A DNA stretch of 64,000 bases, from positions 1 through 64,000 of the forward strand of contig CABZCN010000006.1 of NCBI GenBank assembly GCA_902524245.1, given 5' to 3'. The DNA comes from an uncultured Alphaproteobacteria bacterium (lineage in GTDB: Bacteria; Pseudomonadota; Alphaproteobacteria; HIMB59). Below are positions 19,271-28,218 of the stretch, in pieces. A program made the position numbers and the translations under genes. Position 1 is the stretch's first letter; every line of letters begins with the position of its first letter. The notes beneath the pieces were generated by a model. That model was given only the letters and a program-made list of their open reading frames with translations. It did no database searches and was not told the DNA's origin.

Positions 19271-21015
19271 GCTAATGCCTGTGCTTGAAATATTTGACTC
19301 TTATAACTTCTAATATCTGCATATGCATCATAAATTTTATCTTGTTTTCTAGCGCATAAAATAAAACCTTCGCTCCAGTCTGTAGTTTTAAGGCATTTAT
19401 GTCCTTTTTTATTTAATTGAGAAATAAAGGGCGAAAGTCGCTCTTCTAATAATAATTGTTTCAAATTTGGATCATGAGGGTGAAAAAAAGCAGGTAAATG
19501 CTCTGATGAAACTCTGGGTTCATTTAAAGCTTGGTCAATAGGCATATTTGAAAATATATAATTCATTAAAAATTGTGCTTGCCATTGATCTTGAGCGTCA
19601 CCGCCCATAGTCCCACAACTTAAAATTTCTCTCTTTTTTTGATTGATAATCAAAGTAGGGCTCAATGTTGTCCTTGGTTGTTGTACAGGTGCTATAAAAT
19701 TTACGTGACCTGGTTTTGATAAATAAAACGTCATTAATCTATTACCTAGGGGAAATCCTAATTCATTGATTACTTCATTAGATCTGATCCATCCACCACT
19801 TGGTGTGCACGAAATAGCATTATTATCTTTATCTATAATACTTATATGAACTGTGCCAGCGCCCCATGGTTTAATATCATTTTCAATTGGGAGTAATGAT
19901 TTCTTGGATATGGGGTTCCCTGGAATTATAGAGTCAATTGCCTTATCTTTAATTAATTGCATTCTTTTATTTAGGTAAGAGTCATCTAATAGGTGATTTG
20001 CTTTGACTTTTGAATTGTACTTCCCAGTAAAATACATCTCTCTGTCAGCAAAAGTTAATTTTAAAATTTCTGTAAATTTATGAATATCACCAGCTGAATT
20101 AAGTGATTTAATTTTTTGTTTGTTAAGCATTTTCAACATCATTAAACTAGTCAATCCTTGTCCCCAGAAATTAGTTTTATGAACTTGGTAATCACCATAT
20201 TTTTCTGAAATTGTTTTTTCAAATTTCACATTAAAATTTTCAAAATCTTCTTTTGAAAGTAGACCTTCATTTTTTTGTGAATATTTTAAAATTGAGTTTG
20301 CAACATCACCTTTATAAAAAGCATCATGCAATTTATTAAATTTATTATTTCGAGATCCTGTAATCTTTTTCTCATAATTACCAAGATAATCAATTAAGTT
20401 TGCGTAAGCCGAATTTCTGAATAAACTTCCTACTTTTGGAATTTTATTATTTTTTAAATATAATTTAGCAGAATTTTTCCACTCTCTTATAAATTTACCT
20501 TTTAGACTTTTTAACCCAAATTTATTTTGGTTTATTATTCCAGTGTGTAAAGGATATCCTTCTTTTGCGTATTCTTTTGCATATTTAGAAATAGTCCTAA
20601 AATCTAATGTTCCATATAATTGTAACATTCTAAAAATACTAGAAAATGCAGCTGGAACTCCAGCACATAATACTCCTTCATCTGGAACTTCTGTAAAACC
20701 CCTGGTAACTAAATTTAAAAAATTAAATTTTCTTGGCGATAAAGTATTTCCATTTAACACAACAGGGTTTTGGTTTTTGGGTTTTAATATCATCACACCT
20801 TCACCACCCATTCCAAACATTTGAGGATTTACAAGACCTTCAACTAACATTGCTCCAGCAGCAGCATCAAATGCATTACCTCTGTCTTGATTTAAAATAT
20901 TATAGGCTGTCATTGAGGATAAATTTGAATGTGTTGCTACTGCACCATTAGTACCAGAGTAACTAGGTATAAAACTATTAGAGTTATTATCTTCAATTCT
21001 ATAAGATCTATTCAT
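19264..21015 (-). CDS. gamma-glutamyltransferase family protein
   Basis: A 583-residue member of the N-terminal-nucleophile gamma-glutamyltransferase/cephalosporin acylase family. The self-cleavage site is visible at GAG-T388-VHISIIDKDNN, with Thr388 as the expected new N-terminus and nucleophile of the small subunit; CGTMGGDAQ near 476-484 is the conserved glycine loop. Family members hydrolyse or transfer gamma-glutamyl or acyl groups. No signal peptide is seen (MNRSYRIEDNN), so unlike periplasmic Ggt it appears cytoplasmic, and an acylase-like role on another substrate is possible. It is the first gene of the minus-strand run ggt-like, mazG, tolC-like, lysR. Confidence 0.82.
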   Translation of the reverse strand: MNRSYRIEDNNSNSFIPSYSGTNGAVATHSNLSSMTAYNILNQDRGNAFDAAAGAMLVEGLVNPQMFGMGGEGVMILKPKNQNPVVLNGNTLSPRKFNFLNLVTRGFTEVPDEGVLCAGVPAAFSSIFRMLQLYGTLDFRTISKYAKEYAKEGYPLHTGIINQNKFGLKSLKGKFIREWKNSAKLYLKNNKIPKVGSLFRNSAYANLIDYLGNYEKKITGSRNNKFNKLHDAFYKGDVANSILKYSQKNEGLLSKEDFENFNVKFEKTISEKYGDYQVHKTNFWGQGLTSLMMLKMLNKQKIKSLNSAGDIHKFTEILKLTFADREMYFTGKYNSKVKANHLLDDSYLNKRMQLIKDKAIDSIIPGNPISKKSLLPIENDIKPWGAGTVHISIIDKDNNAISCTPSGGWIRSNEVINELGFPLGNRLMTFYLSKPGHVNFIAPVQQPRTTLSPTLIINQKKREILSCGTMGGDAQDQWQAQFLMNYIFSNMPIDQALNEPRVSSEHLPAFFHPHDPNLKQLLLEERLSPFISQLNKKGHKCLKTTDWSEGFILCARKQDKIYDAYADIRSYKSQIFQAQALAW

Positions 21016-21109
21016 TACGCATAAAGTTTAGTATTAATAATTAAGTTAAATAGTTTATGAAATTTCATAAAATATTTCTTTTTTTAAAGATTGCATTATA
21101 AAGTTATAT

Positions 21110-21547
21110 ATGACCTGGAAGTTAATATCAAAATCTTCATATACACAATTACTTGGTGAATTAGAGACAAAATCAGAAAATAATCAGGATAAATATCGAA
21201 TGTTTGTTACTGAAAAACATCTTAACTCAGGAAAATTTGCACATGGAGGTTTCTTAATGTCTTTTTTAGATAATGTTATGGGCAATGCTGCTTATAAGTC
21301 TTTTGGGAATAAACCTTGTGTTACTATATCCATGAACACTCACTTTACATTTTCAGCTCAAAAAGGAGATGAACTAATAGGCTTACCAACTATAGAGAGA
21401 ATGACTAAAACACTATGTTTTGTTAATTGTAAAGTCTTTTCAAAAAATGAAATTATTGTTTCTGGAAGTGGTATATGGAAATTAGTTAAAACTTCATCTA
21501 TTAAATCTGTTAAAGACAAAAAAGCAGATGATGATGGTGGTTGGTAG
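21110..21547 (+). CDS. PaaI-like hotdog thioesterase
   Basis: A 145-residue single hotdog-fold protein with the acyl-CoA thioesterase motif GKFAHGGFLMSFLDNVMG near residues 41-59; the HGG turn and the following Asp match PaaI-type enzymes. It would hydrolyse a small or aromatic acyl-CoA in the cytoplasm; the substrate is unknown. The C-terminus is charged and low in complexity (KDKKADDDGGW). It is divergent from the gamma-glutamyltransferase-like gene across a 94-bp gap, and followed after 18 bases by an MFS transporter, so the two may be cotranscribed. Confidence 0.82.
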   Translation: MTWKLISKSSYTQLLGELETKSENNQDKYRMFVTEKHLNSGKFAHGGFLMSFLDNVMGNAAYKSFGNKPCVTISMNTHFTFSAQKGDELIGLPTIERMTKTLCFVNCKVFSKNEIIVSGSGIWKLVKTSSIKSVKDKKADDDGGW

Positions 21548-21565
21548 CTATTTAATTAATCGATT

Positions 21566-22714
21566 TTGAAATTAAAGAGTAATTTTTCAGAGGCTAATGC
21601 GTGCAAAGCATTATTTTTCTCAATTTCTTTTTTTGTTGGACTTTGGGCAGTAAGAATACCAGATATAAAAGATCAAATTAATGTCGATTATACAGGTATG
21701 GGATATTTGTTTGTAATTTTTTCAATTGGCTCTGTTTTAACTATGATAGTTACACCAAAAATAACACAAATATATCCCTCAAAACAAATCTCACTGTTAT
21801 CAGGTCTTGCTATAAGCATTCTTTGGCTTTTAATTCCATTTGCTCAATCTTTTATAATTATGGCAATATTGAGTTTTATTTTCGGTATTTGTTACGGACT
21901 ATTTGAGGTAATTCTTAATGTTCAAGCTACTTCTTTAGAAAAAAGATTTAAAAAACCTATGATGTCAGGATTTCATGCCTTTTGGAGTATTGGATTATTA
22001 TCTGGATCTTTGTTAACTAGTTTATTTCTGGAATTTAAAATAAGCTTTATAATAAATTCTATTATATTTGTAATAATCTTATCACCATTAATATTTCTAG
22101 GTAGTTTAACTATAAAACAAAATAAATCAGACTCTTTATCTATTTTATCTATATTTTTCAATTGGCCCTTATTTCTTGTAATCTTATTTATTTTATCAAT
22201 TACAGCAGTATTTTTGGAGGGTGGTACTGACTCTTGGGGTTCTTTATATATGAGAGATTACATTAATGCAGATGGTTTTAATATTGGACTTGCTGCTATA
22301 GCATTTAATGGGAGTATGGTTATTGGTAGATTAATTGGAGATAAGTTAAAAGAAATATTTGGTATTTATAATTTTCTTGTTTACTCAGTGATAGGTTCAT
22401 TACTGGGTTCATTAATTATAGTTTTAAGTAGTTCTATATCATTAGCAATAATTGGTTTTATAATTGCTGGTTTTAGTGTTTCTTCAATTATTCCTATTTG
22501 TTATACGTTTGGGTCTTCTATTAAAAATGTTAATGCTACGGTAGGGATAACTATAATTACAATAGGTGTTTATGGGGTCTTTATGATTGCACCACCAGCT
22601 TTAGGTTATGTTGCTGATATCTTCGGTATTGAATTCGTCTATATTCCGATGTTAATACTTTTTATAATATCGAGCATAATAGTAACTTCTCAACAAAAGT
22701 TGTTTAAGAATTAA
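21566..22714 (+). CDS. MFS transporter
   Basis: A 382-residue, approximately 12-helix major facilitator protein. It opens with a helix containing FSISFFVGLWAVRIPDIKDQ, the pattern of the YbjJ-like/FucP-neighbour MFS group, and has GGTDSWGSLYMRDY near the seventh helix. TTG 21566 is the start. Substrate unknown. Its stop overlaps the end of the convergent EamA gene by four bases. Position after the thioesterase suggests export or import of a small organic acid, but nothing in the sequence proves that. Confidence 0.8.
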   Translation: MKLKSNFSEANACKALFFSISFFVGLWAVRIPDIKDQINVDYTGMGYLFVIFSIGSVLTMIVTPKITQIYPSKQISLLSGLAISILWLLIPFAQSFIIMAILSFIFGICYGLFEVILNVQATSLEKRFKKPMMSGFHAFWSIGLLSGSLLTSLFLEFKISFIINSIIFVIILSPLIFLGSLTIKQNKSDSLSILSIFFNWPLFLVILFILSITAVFLEGGTDSWGSLYMRDYINADGFNIGLAAIAFNGSMVIGRLIGDKLKEIFGIYNFLVYSVIGSLLGSLIIVLSSSISLAIIGFIIAGFSVSSIIPICYTFGSSIKNVNATVGITIITIGVYGVFMIAPPALGYVADIFGIEFVYIPMLILFIISSIIVTSQQKLFKN

Positions 22715-23583
22715 TTTCTTTTTAATATTAATATATTTCCAAACAATACAAGAATTGCACCGACATACAAATTTAAGTCCCACTCCAAACCTTCAAATAT
22801 CGTAGAAATAATTAGAGCAATAAGAGGCATAATTATAGCAATGTATGCGGCATCATTTGCGCCAATATTTTTAATTACTGATAAATAAAGAATGAAACCA
22901 AATACACTCCCAAAAATAGCCAAATACAATAATGAAAAGACGTATCTGTAACTGAAATCAAAATTAAGTTCAATACCAGTTAATAAAAGATAAATTAACA
23001 GTGTTATTGAGCCATACAACATCCCATATCCTGTAACAGCAATAACATTTAATTTAATTTTAGAGGTATACTCTGAAATTAAGTTACCAATAGATGCAAA
23101 ATATGTCGCCAATACACCAAGTAAAATTCCAATACTAGTTCCTTTTGAAAATTCAAAATTGATTATTTCATCATAAAATATGAAAAGTAATCCTAACGTT
23201 CCGATAAAACCTCCAACCAAAGTCATAATTTTTGGAAATTTACCTTTAAAAATAATATTATTAATTACATTTAAAAATAATATTGAAGAAAAACATAAAG
23301 CAACAAATCCACTTATTAAATGAACTGTAGATAGATAAAACAGTACATAATTTATATTGAATAAAGAGACTCCTAGAGCAGCTATAAAGAAATGCTCTTT
23401 TAATGAAAATCTCAGATTTATTTTTTTTAATACACAAAATACTAAAATAATGATCGAAGATAAGAAAAAGCGATAAAAAACCGATGTCATTGGATCGACA
23501 ATGCCTAGTTGAAATTTAATTATATACCAGGTTGGTCCCCAAACTATTAGTGTTGAAATAAATAAAAATATTGTATTGTTCAA
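22711..23583 (-). CDS. EamA/DMT-family transporter
   Basis: A 290-residue drug/metabolite transporter with ten predicted membrane segments in two EamA halves (about 1-135 and 150-288), opening with STLIVWGPTWYIIKFQLG, where the W-G-xx-W motif is typical. Probable exporter of amino acids or other metabolites; substrate unknown. The start is TTG at 23583-23581, only two bases from the ATG of yajQ on the other strand, so neither gene has room for a promoter outside the other. Confidence 0.82.
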   Translation of the reverse strand: MNNTIFLFISTLIVWGPTWYIIKFQLGIVDPMTSVFYRFFLSSIIILVFCVLKKINLRFSLKEHFFIAALGVSLFNINYVLFYLSTVHLISGFVALCFSSILFLNVINNIIFKGKFPKIMTLVGGFIGTLGLLFIFYDEIINFEFSKGTSIGILLGVLATYFASIGNLISEYTSKIKLNVIAVTGYGMLYGSITLLIYLLLTGIELNFDFSYRYVFSLLYLAIFGSVFGFILYLSVIKNIGANDAAYIAIIMPLIALIISTIFEGLEWDLNLYVGAILVLFGNILILKRN

Positions 23584-23585
23584 TT

Positions 23586-24071
23586 ATGCCTTCTTTTGAT
23601 GTTGTCTCGTCACCAGATATTCAAGAAATTGATAATGCCATCAATAATACAAAAAGAGAAGTTGATAATAGATTTGACTTTAAGAACACTAATTCAACAA
23701 TCGAACGAAACGATTTCTCTATTACAATAGAGACAACCGACAATACTAAATTAACTCAATTTAATGATATTTTAAAAAATAATATTGTAAGAAGAAAAAT
23801 AGATCCAAAATTTATTCACCTAAAATCAACTGAAACAGCTTCCGGAAATAGAGTAAGACAATTTATTGATATTTTGAATGGAATATCAAAAGAGGACTCA
23901 AAAAAAATAACAAATCTTGTTAAATCATCGAAAGCAAAGGTTCAAGCTTCAATTAATGGAGATGAAGTAAGAATAACTGGAAAGAAAAGAGACGATCTAC
24001 AATCAATGATCGAATTATTAAAATCAAGTGATATTAAAATTCCTTTACAGTTTCAAAATTTCAGAGATTAA
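23586..24071 (+). CDS. yajQ: YajQ family nucleotide-binding protein
   Basis: A 161-residue member of the YajQ/UPF0234 family, two ferredoxin-like domains that bind nucleotides; the Xanthomonas homologue binds cyclic di-GMP. Seen: MPSFDVVSSPDIQEIDNAI at the N-terminus, TKREVDNRFDFK, and GNRVRQFIDI. I start at ATG 23586 because MPSFDVVS is the near-universal family start; an in-frame TTG 15 bases upstream would run into the divergent transporter gene. The 3' end overlaps the convergent deacylase gene by eleven bases. Confidence 0.93.
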   Translation: MPSFDVVSSPDIQEIDNAINNTKREVDNRFDFKNTNSTIERNDFSITIETTDNTKLTQFNDILKNNIVRRKIDPKFIHLKSTETASGNRVRQFIDILNGISKEDSKKITNLVKSSKAKVQASINGDEVRITGKKRDDLQSMIELLKSSDIKIPLQFQNFRD

Positions 24072-24579
24072 TTACTTCCATAGTCGTAAAATCAATTAAT
24101 CGCACAGTTGTAATTGTTTTTAGAAATTTAATACAATCCTCTGTTTTTACTTGAATTGTTTTAGTGTTGTCTAGTGGGTGAAAATTGCATAATTCATAAT
24201 CATTTATTTTTTTATCTAAATAAAAACTTACATCCTTATCTACATTATTGATTAAAGAGTAGGGACTAACTGAACCTGGTTTGACTCCAAGTTTATCATA
24301 TAAATATTCTGCACTTCCAAAGGAGAGATTTCCTTGACACTGTATAGTGTTTTTAATAATTTTTAGGTCTACTTCAGTGCTATCTAAGCATGAGAGTAAG
24401 TAAAAATTTCTCTTTTTGTCCCTTAAAAAAAGATTTTTTGTATGCGCACCTTGCATATTCAAATCTGATTTTAATTTGCTAGACTCCTCGACAGTAAAAA
24501 AAGCCTCGTGTTCAAAAAGTTTATATTCAACTTTTTGTTCATTAAGTGCGGCTAATAAACTTTTTGCTTCTAATTTCAT
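24061..24579 (-). CDS. aminoacyl-tRNA editing deacylase, ProXp-ala/PrdX-like
   Basis: A 172-residue YbaK/ProX-superfamily domain. Seen: HEAFFTVEESS near 24-34, GAHTKNLFLRDKKRNFYLL near 45-63 with the catalytic lysine candidate in TKNLF, and the late GSVSPYSLIN loop. This form matches free-standing ProXp-ala (PrdX), which deacylates Ala-tRNA(Pro) and is used where ProRS lacks its own editing domain, as in many alphaproteobacteria. It is cytoplasmic. The 5' end is 37 bases from the divergent TRAP receptor start. Another YbaK-type protein is encoded at 32769-33227. Confidence 0.85.
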   Translation of the reverse strand: MKLEAKSLLAALNEQKVEYKLFEHEAFFTVEESSKLKSDLNMQGAHTKNLFLRDKKRNFYLLSCLDSTEVDLKIIKNTIQCQGNLSFGSAEYLYDKLGVKPGSVSPYSLINNVDKDVSFYLDKKINDYELCNFHPLDNTKTIQVKTEDCIKFLKTITTVRLIDFTTMEVINL

Positions 24580-24616
24580 TTTTATTTATAAAGTGTTATC
24601 TTATTTATATAAAAAT

Positions 24617-25699
24617 ATGAAAAAGAAAATTAACAGAAGAAATTTTATTAAAAAAGCCTCAATTCCTGTACTCGGTGCAGCTGCACTCTCTAGTTTTAAT
24701 GTACACGCAAGCACCATAACAGAGTTGAATATGGTTACATCATGGCCAGAGAATTTTCCTGGTATAGGTTTAGGTGCAAACAGGTTGGCTCAGCGAATTG
24801 AGAACTTATCTAATAAAAGAATAAAAGTTAATGTTTACTCAGCTGGTGAACTAGTCCCACCGTTTGGAGTGTTTGATGCCGTGTCATCTGGAACAGCTGA
24901 TTTATATCACTCAGCAGAGTTTTATTGGGGAGGAAAGAACAAAGCCTATCCTTTTTTTGCTGCTGTTCCTTTTGGAATGACTGCTGAGGAATTTAATTCA
25001 TGGATATATTCTGGCAATGGTCAATCATTATGGGATGAATTAGGTTCTAATTTTAACATTAAACATTTTTTAGTTGGTAATACTGGATCTACATTATTTG
25101 GTTGGTTCAAAAACGAATTAAATAGTCTCGAGGATGTTTCTAAACTTAAAATAAGAAGCCCTGGTATGGGAGGAGATCTATTAAAGACTATGGGGGCAAC
25201 TTCTATAAATATACCAGGAGGTGAAATTCTTCAGTCTTTAGCAAGTGGGGCTATAGACGCTGCAGATTGGTCTAATCCAGTTATGGATTTAGCTTTTGGT
25301 TTTTATAAAGTAACAAATTACTGTTATTATCCAGATTTTAAAAAACCTACAGTTTCTATTTCATTAGGAATGAATTTAGATAAATGGAACTCTTTTGATA
25401 ATGAAGCTAAGAGCATCATCGAGTATGCTTGTCAGTCAGAAAATCAAGAAATGTTGTCTGATTTTATGTATAAAGAGGTTGTGGCTATAGAAAAATTGAG
25501 GTCACTTGGTGTAGAATTCAGGCAACTACCTAACGATATTGTCATTGAAGCCAAAAAAAATATCAATGGTGTTTTAGATAATTATACTGATACCTCTCTT
25601 GGGAAAAAAATTAGAGATGATTATTTTCAATTTTTAGGTTTAAGAACTTCATATAAGGACTTTGATATTTCTAACTACTTGAATTTTAGAAAAATTTAA
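24617..25699 (+). CDS. TRAP transporter solute-binding protein (DctP/TakP-like)
   Basis: A 360-residue periplasmic receptor for a TRAP transporter. The N-terminus NRRNFIKKASIPVLGAAALSS is a Tat-like signal ending at VHAS. The mature part opens with ELNMVTSWPENFPG, and KIRSPGMGGDLLKTMG near 190 is the conserved carboxylate-binding arginine region (R in KIRSPG). The sequence pattern resembles TakP, the alpha-keto-acid receptor. No DctQ/DctM membrane genes lie nearby, so the partner must be encoded elsewhere. I start at ATG 24617; the open frame upstream runs through the divergent deacylase gene. The SRAP gene follows after two bases. Confidence 0.88.
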   Translation: MKKKINRRNFIKKASIPVLGAAALSSFNVHASTITELNMVTSWPENFPGIGLGANRLAQRIENLSNKRIKVNVYSAGELVPPFGVFDAVSSGTADLYHSAEFYWGGKNKAYPFFAAVPFGMTAEEFNSWIYSGNGQSLWDELGSNFNIKHFLVGNTGSTLFGWFKNELNSLEDVSKLKIRSPGMGGDLLKTMGATSINIPGGEILQSLASGAIDAADWSNPVMDLAFGFYKVTNYCYYPDFKKPTVSISLGMNLDKWNSFDNEAKSIIEYACQSENQEMLSDFMYKEVVAIEKLRSLGVEFRQLPNDIVIEAKKNINGVLDNYTDTSLGKKIRDDYFQFLGLRTSYKDFDISNYLNFRKI

Positions 25700-25701
25700 T
25701 A

Positions 25702-26271
25702 GTGTGCGGAAGATATTCGCTAAATCTTAAAGATAATCACTCCTCTTTTAAGAAGGAAACTATAAATAACTTCAAATCAATATTTGATTATAAAAATGAA
25801 GATATTTGCCCTACCAATAAAGCGCCTATTGTCTTTAATCTAAACTCTAAATTTGTATTTAAACAATCAAGTTGGGGTTTGTCATTTGATTGGCTTCCGA
25901 AAGGAAAAACACTTTTCAATATTCGATCAGAGACAGTACACGAGAAATCTTTTAGTAATAGCCTCATTGCAAATAATCGCTGTTTGGTACCTTTTAGTAG
26001 TTATTTTGAATGGTTGAAAACCCAAGAATTGAAAGAAAAATATAAATTATTTACCAAAACTCCTGTCAGTTTTTTTGCAGGTGTATATAAATTAATAGAA
26101 GATACTGTTTATTATTCAATTTTAACTAAATCTTCTTTGGAAAATATAGAATTTATTCACAATAGAAATCCAGTCATTATTAATAAAAATAATGTAAGAA
26201 AATGGTTTTCGGACAGTTATGAAGAACTACTAAGATCTTCAGATGTCATAAATTATGAGTTATCGAAATAG
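25702..26271 (+). CDS. SRAP/HMCES abasic-site shielding protein (YedK-like)
   Basis: A 189-residue SRAP domain. Removal of Met exposes Cys2 (MCGRYS), which forms a thiazolidine with abasic sites in single-stranded DNA. Other active-site landmarks are seen: NIRSET (Asn), FSSYFEWLK (Glu in the FEW motif) and FIHNRNPVI (His). The usual HDRMPVIL reads HNRNPVII here. The start is GTG 25702, two bases after the TRAP receptor stop. The two are probably only positionally coupled, since their functions are unrelated. Confidence 0.9.
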   Translation: MCGRYSLNLKDNHSSFKKETINNFKSIFDYKNEDICPTNKAPIVFNLNSKFVFKQSSWGLSFDWLPKGKTLFNIRSETVHEKSFSNSLIANNRCLVPFSSYFEWLKTQELKEKYKLFTKTPVSFFAGVYKLIEDTVYYSILTKSSLENIEFIHNRNPVIINKNNVRKWFSDSYEELLRSSDVINYELSK

Positions 26272-26490
26272 TTATTTTCTAAATTTAAAGAAAGATAAAA
26301 GCTTTTCGATACCAGAAAAATGTTCCTCTAGTCTAGAATAAACTTTATCTATTTTGTTGATATGACCGTCTAGTCTTTCATAGAGGTTATCGATTTTCTT
26401 ATCAAGTTTGTTTAGCTTACTGTTTAGCTGTTTTATGCTATCGGAGTCGCTTGATTTAGACTGCTTTTTTAACTTAATAACTTTGTTCAT
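26272..26490 (-). CDS. small coiled-coil protein
   Basis: A 72-residue, Lys/Ser/Asp-rich protein. Residues about 18-65 show a regular heptad-like pattern of Leu/Ile (IKQLNSKLNKLDKKIDNLYE, then ERLDGHINKID) typical of a coiled coil. No signal peptide or membrane segment. It ends next to the SRAP stop in convergent orientation with no gap. Function unknown. The tidy heptads and the tight fit against its neighbour support a real gene. Confidence 0.55.
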   Translation of the reverse strand: MNKVIKLKKQSKSSDSDSIKQLNSKLNKLDKKIDNLYERLDGHINKIDKVYSRLEEHFSGIEKLLSFFKFRK

Positions 26491-26542
26491 ACATAAAATA
26501 TATTAAATTTCTGATTTGTTTGAAGTATGACAAAACAACGCT

Positions 26543-27346
26543 TTAGGTAAATCTTAAATCAACTTCAGGTATCCAGTTTTTAAGCTTTTCAATACGATTT
26601 TTGGGGGAAGGGTGCGTAGATAGAAACTCTGGTGGTGCGTTTCCTTTTTGAGCCTCAGCCATTCGCTGCCAGACTTTATATGACTCATGATTGTCGTATT
26701 TTGCCATAGTCATAAAGGCCAAGCCTAAATAATCAGCCTCCGATTCTTGTAATCTGTTAAATGGTAAAGATAGACCTAAATTTACTAAATAATCATCAGC
26801 TGAGGTACTCGAAAGGGCACCCTCTAAGGCAATATCCAAGATAGTAGTGCCAACATTTATTGCTAATGCTTGACTGGCCCTTTCAACACTATGGCGAGCA
26901 ACCGCATGAGCAATTTCATGTCCCATTATTGAGGCCAAACCATCATTATTTGCAGCAACATCTAAGATCCCTGTGTAAAAAGCTATTTTACCACCAGGCA
27001 TACACCAAGCATTAAGTGTGTCCTTGTCATCAATTAAGATAAATTCCCAATTATAATTTTTTATAGACTCTGATTGACCCATTTTTAAAAAATACTCTTC
27101 TACTGACTCTGTAACTCTGAGACCTACCTCTCTTACTGCTCTAAAATTTTGCCCAGACTCTATTAAATTTTCTTGTTTTTTGACTTGTTCGTAGGCTTGA
27201 AGAGCTTGTTTGTTGATACTTTCATCTGAAATAATAGAGAGTTGTTTACGATTTGTAATAGCTACCTCAGTACAAGAAGGTAAAAATAAGGGCGCACAAC
27301 ACGCACATGATAATTTTTTAATAAAATCTCGTCTTTTAAGATTCAT
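26543..27346 (-). CDS. M48 zinc metallopeptidase, putative lipoprotein
   Basis: A 267-residue periplasmic protease of the BepA/LoiP type. The N-terminus KRRDFIKKLSCACCAPLFLPSC combines a twin-arginine-like motif with a lipobox ending at Cys25, so it is probably exported and lipid-anchored. The zinc site HEIAH is at 143-147, with the third ligand Glu in ESEADYLG near 210; STHPSPKNRIEKL at the C-terminus is typical. Such enzymes degrade misassembled outer-membrane proteins. The N-terminal cysteines at 14, 16 and 17 leave some doubt about which residue is lipidated. It is divergent from the D-amino-acid transaminase gene, 29 bases apart. Confidence 0.88.
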   Translation of the reverse strand: MNLKRRDFIKKLSCACCAPLFLPSCTEVAITNRKQLSIISDESINKQALQAYEQVKKQENLIESGQNFRAVREVGLRVTESVEEYFLKMGQSESIKNYNWEFILIDDKDTLNAWCMPGGKIAFYTGILDVAANNDGLASIMGHEIAHAVARHSVERASQALAINVGTTILDIALEGALSSTSADDYLVNLGLSLPFNRLQESEADYLGLAFMTMAKYDNHESYKVWQRMAEAQKGNAPPEFLSTHPSPKNRIEKLKNWIPEVDLRFT

Positions 27347-27375
27347 GGTATTAATATAATCAAAAAGATATTCTT

Positions 27376-28218
27376 ATGACAACCTGTTATATTAATGGAA
27401 AATATAAACCTCTAAATCAATCGTATGTCAGTGTAACAGATAGAGGTTTTCAATTCTCTGATGGGGTTTATGAGGTCATTGCTGTATTCAAAGGTGAATT
27501 AGTAGATTTAAATCTTCATTTAAACAGATTGTTTGTTTCATTAAAAAAAATGAACATGAAAATTAAATTCAATAAAAATCAAATAATTAGTATCACCAAT
27601 AAAATCAAAAAATTAAATAATTTAAAAATGGGTATAATTTATATTCAAATTACAAGAGGGGATCAAAACCCAAGGGAACATAAATACCCTGATAAACTTA
27701 AGCCTAATATTATTATATACTCAATTAATAAAAACTTTGAATATTTGAATAAGTTAGCACTAAAAGGTGTAAAAACATCTCTTTATCCAGATATAAGGTG
27801 GCATAGGTCAGATATTAAAAGTATTTCTCTATTAGGTAATGTTCTAGCTGCAAATCATGCAAAAGAGAATAAATCACATGAAGCAGTATTATTTGATAAT
27901 AGAAATATGATAACTGAGGGTAATTCCTCAAGTATTTGGATTATAAAAAAAAATAAATGTATTACGCACCCACTTAACTTTAGAATTTTAAAGGGATGTA
28001 CAAGGCATAAATTAATATCAATTTTAAAAAAAAATAAATTTAAATTTGAGGAAAAAAAATTTTCTATTAAATCTCTTCTTGATGCAGATGAAGCATTCAT
28101 GACAAGTGCTACTAATTTTGTAATGCCTATAGTTAAAGTTGATAAATTTACTATTTCAAATGGTAAGCCCGGTCTAAATACATTGAAGTTTCGTAATTTA
28201 TTTATCAACGCAATATGA
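27376..28218 (+). CDS. dat: D-amino-acid transaminase (class IV)
   Basis: A fold-type IV PLP aminotransferase of 280 residues, matching D-alanine aminotransferases: VTDRGFQFSDGVYEV near 21-35, HLNRL, RWHRSDIKSISLLGNVLA with the PLP lysine in DIKSIS, and TEGNSSSIWII near 178-188. It interconverts D-alanine and D-glutamate, feeding peptidoglycan synthesis. It shares an ATGA overlap with msrA, which overlaps the DnaJ-type gene the same way, so the three are a coupled operon. Branched-chain aminotransferase or aminodeoxychorismate lyase are less likely, given the D-AAT-like DRGFQFSDGVYE start. Confidence 0.85.
   Translation: MTTCYINGKYKPLNQSYVSVTDRGFQFSDGVYEVIAVFKGELVDLNLHLNRLFVSLKKMNMKIKFNKNQIISITNKIKKLNNLKMGIIYIQITRGDQNPREHKYPDKLKPNIIIYSINKNFEYLNKLALKGVKTSLYPDIRWHRSDIKSISLLGNVLAANHAKENKSHEAVLFDNRNMITEGNSSSIWIIKKNKCITHPLNFRILKGCTRHKLISILKKNKFKFEEKKFSIKSLLDADEAFMTSATNFVMPIVKVDKFTISNGKPGLNTLKFRNLFINAI

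Noticed and set aside
20543-20951. Plus-strand open frames opposite the gamma-glutamyltransferase-like gene
   Set aside because: They lie entirely inside a well-supported gene on the other strand, have no ribosome binding site and show no family pattern.
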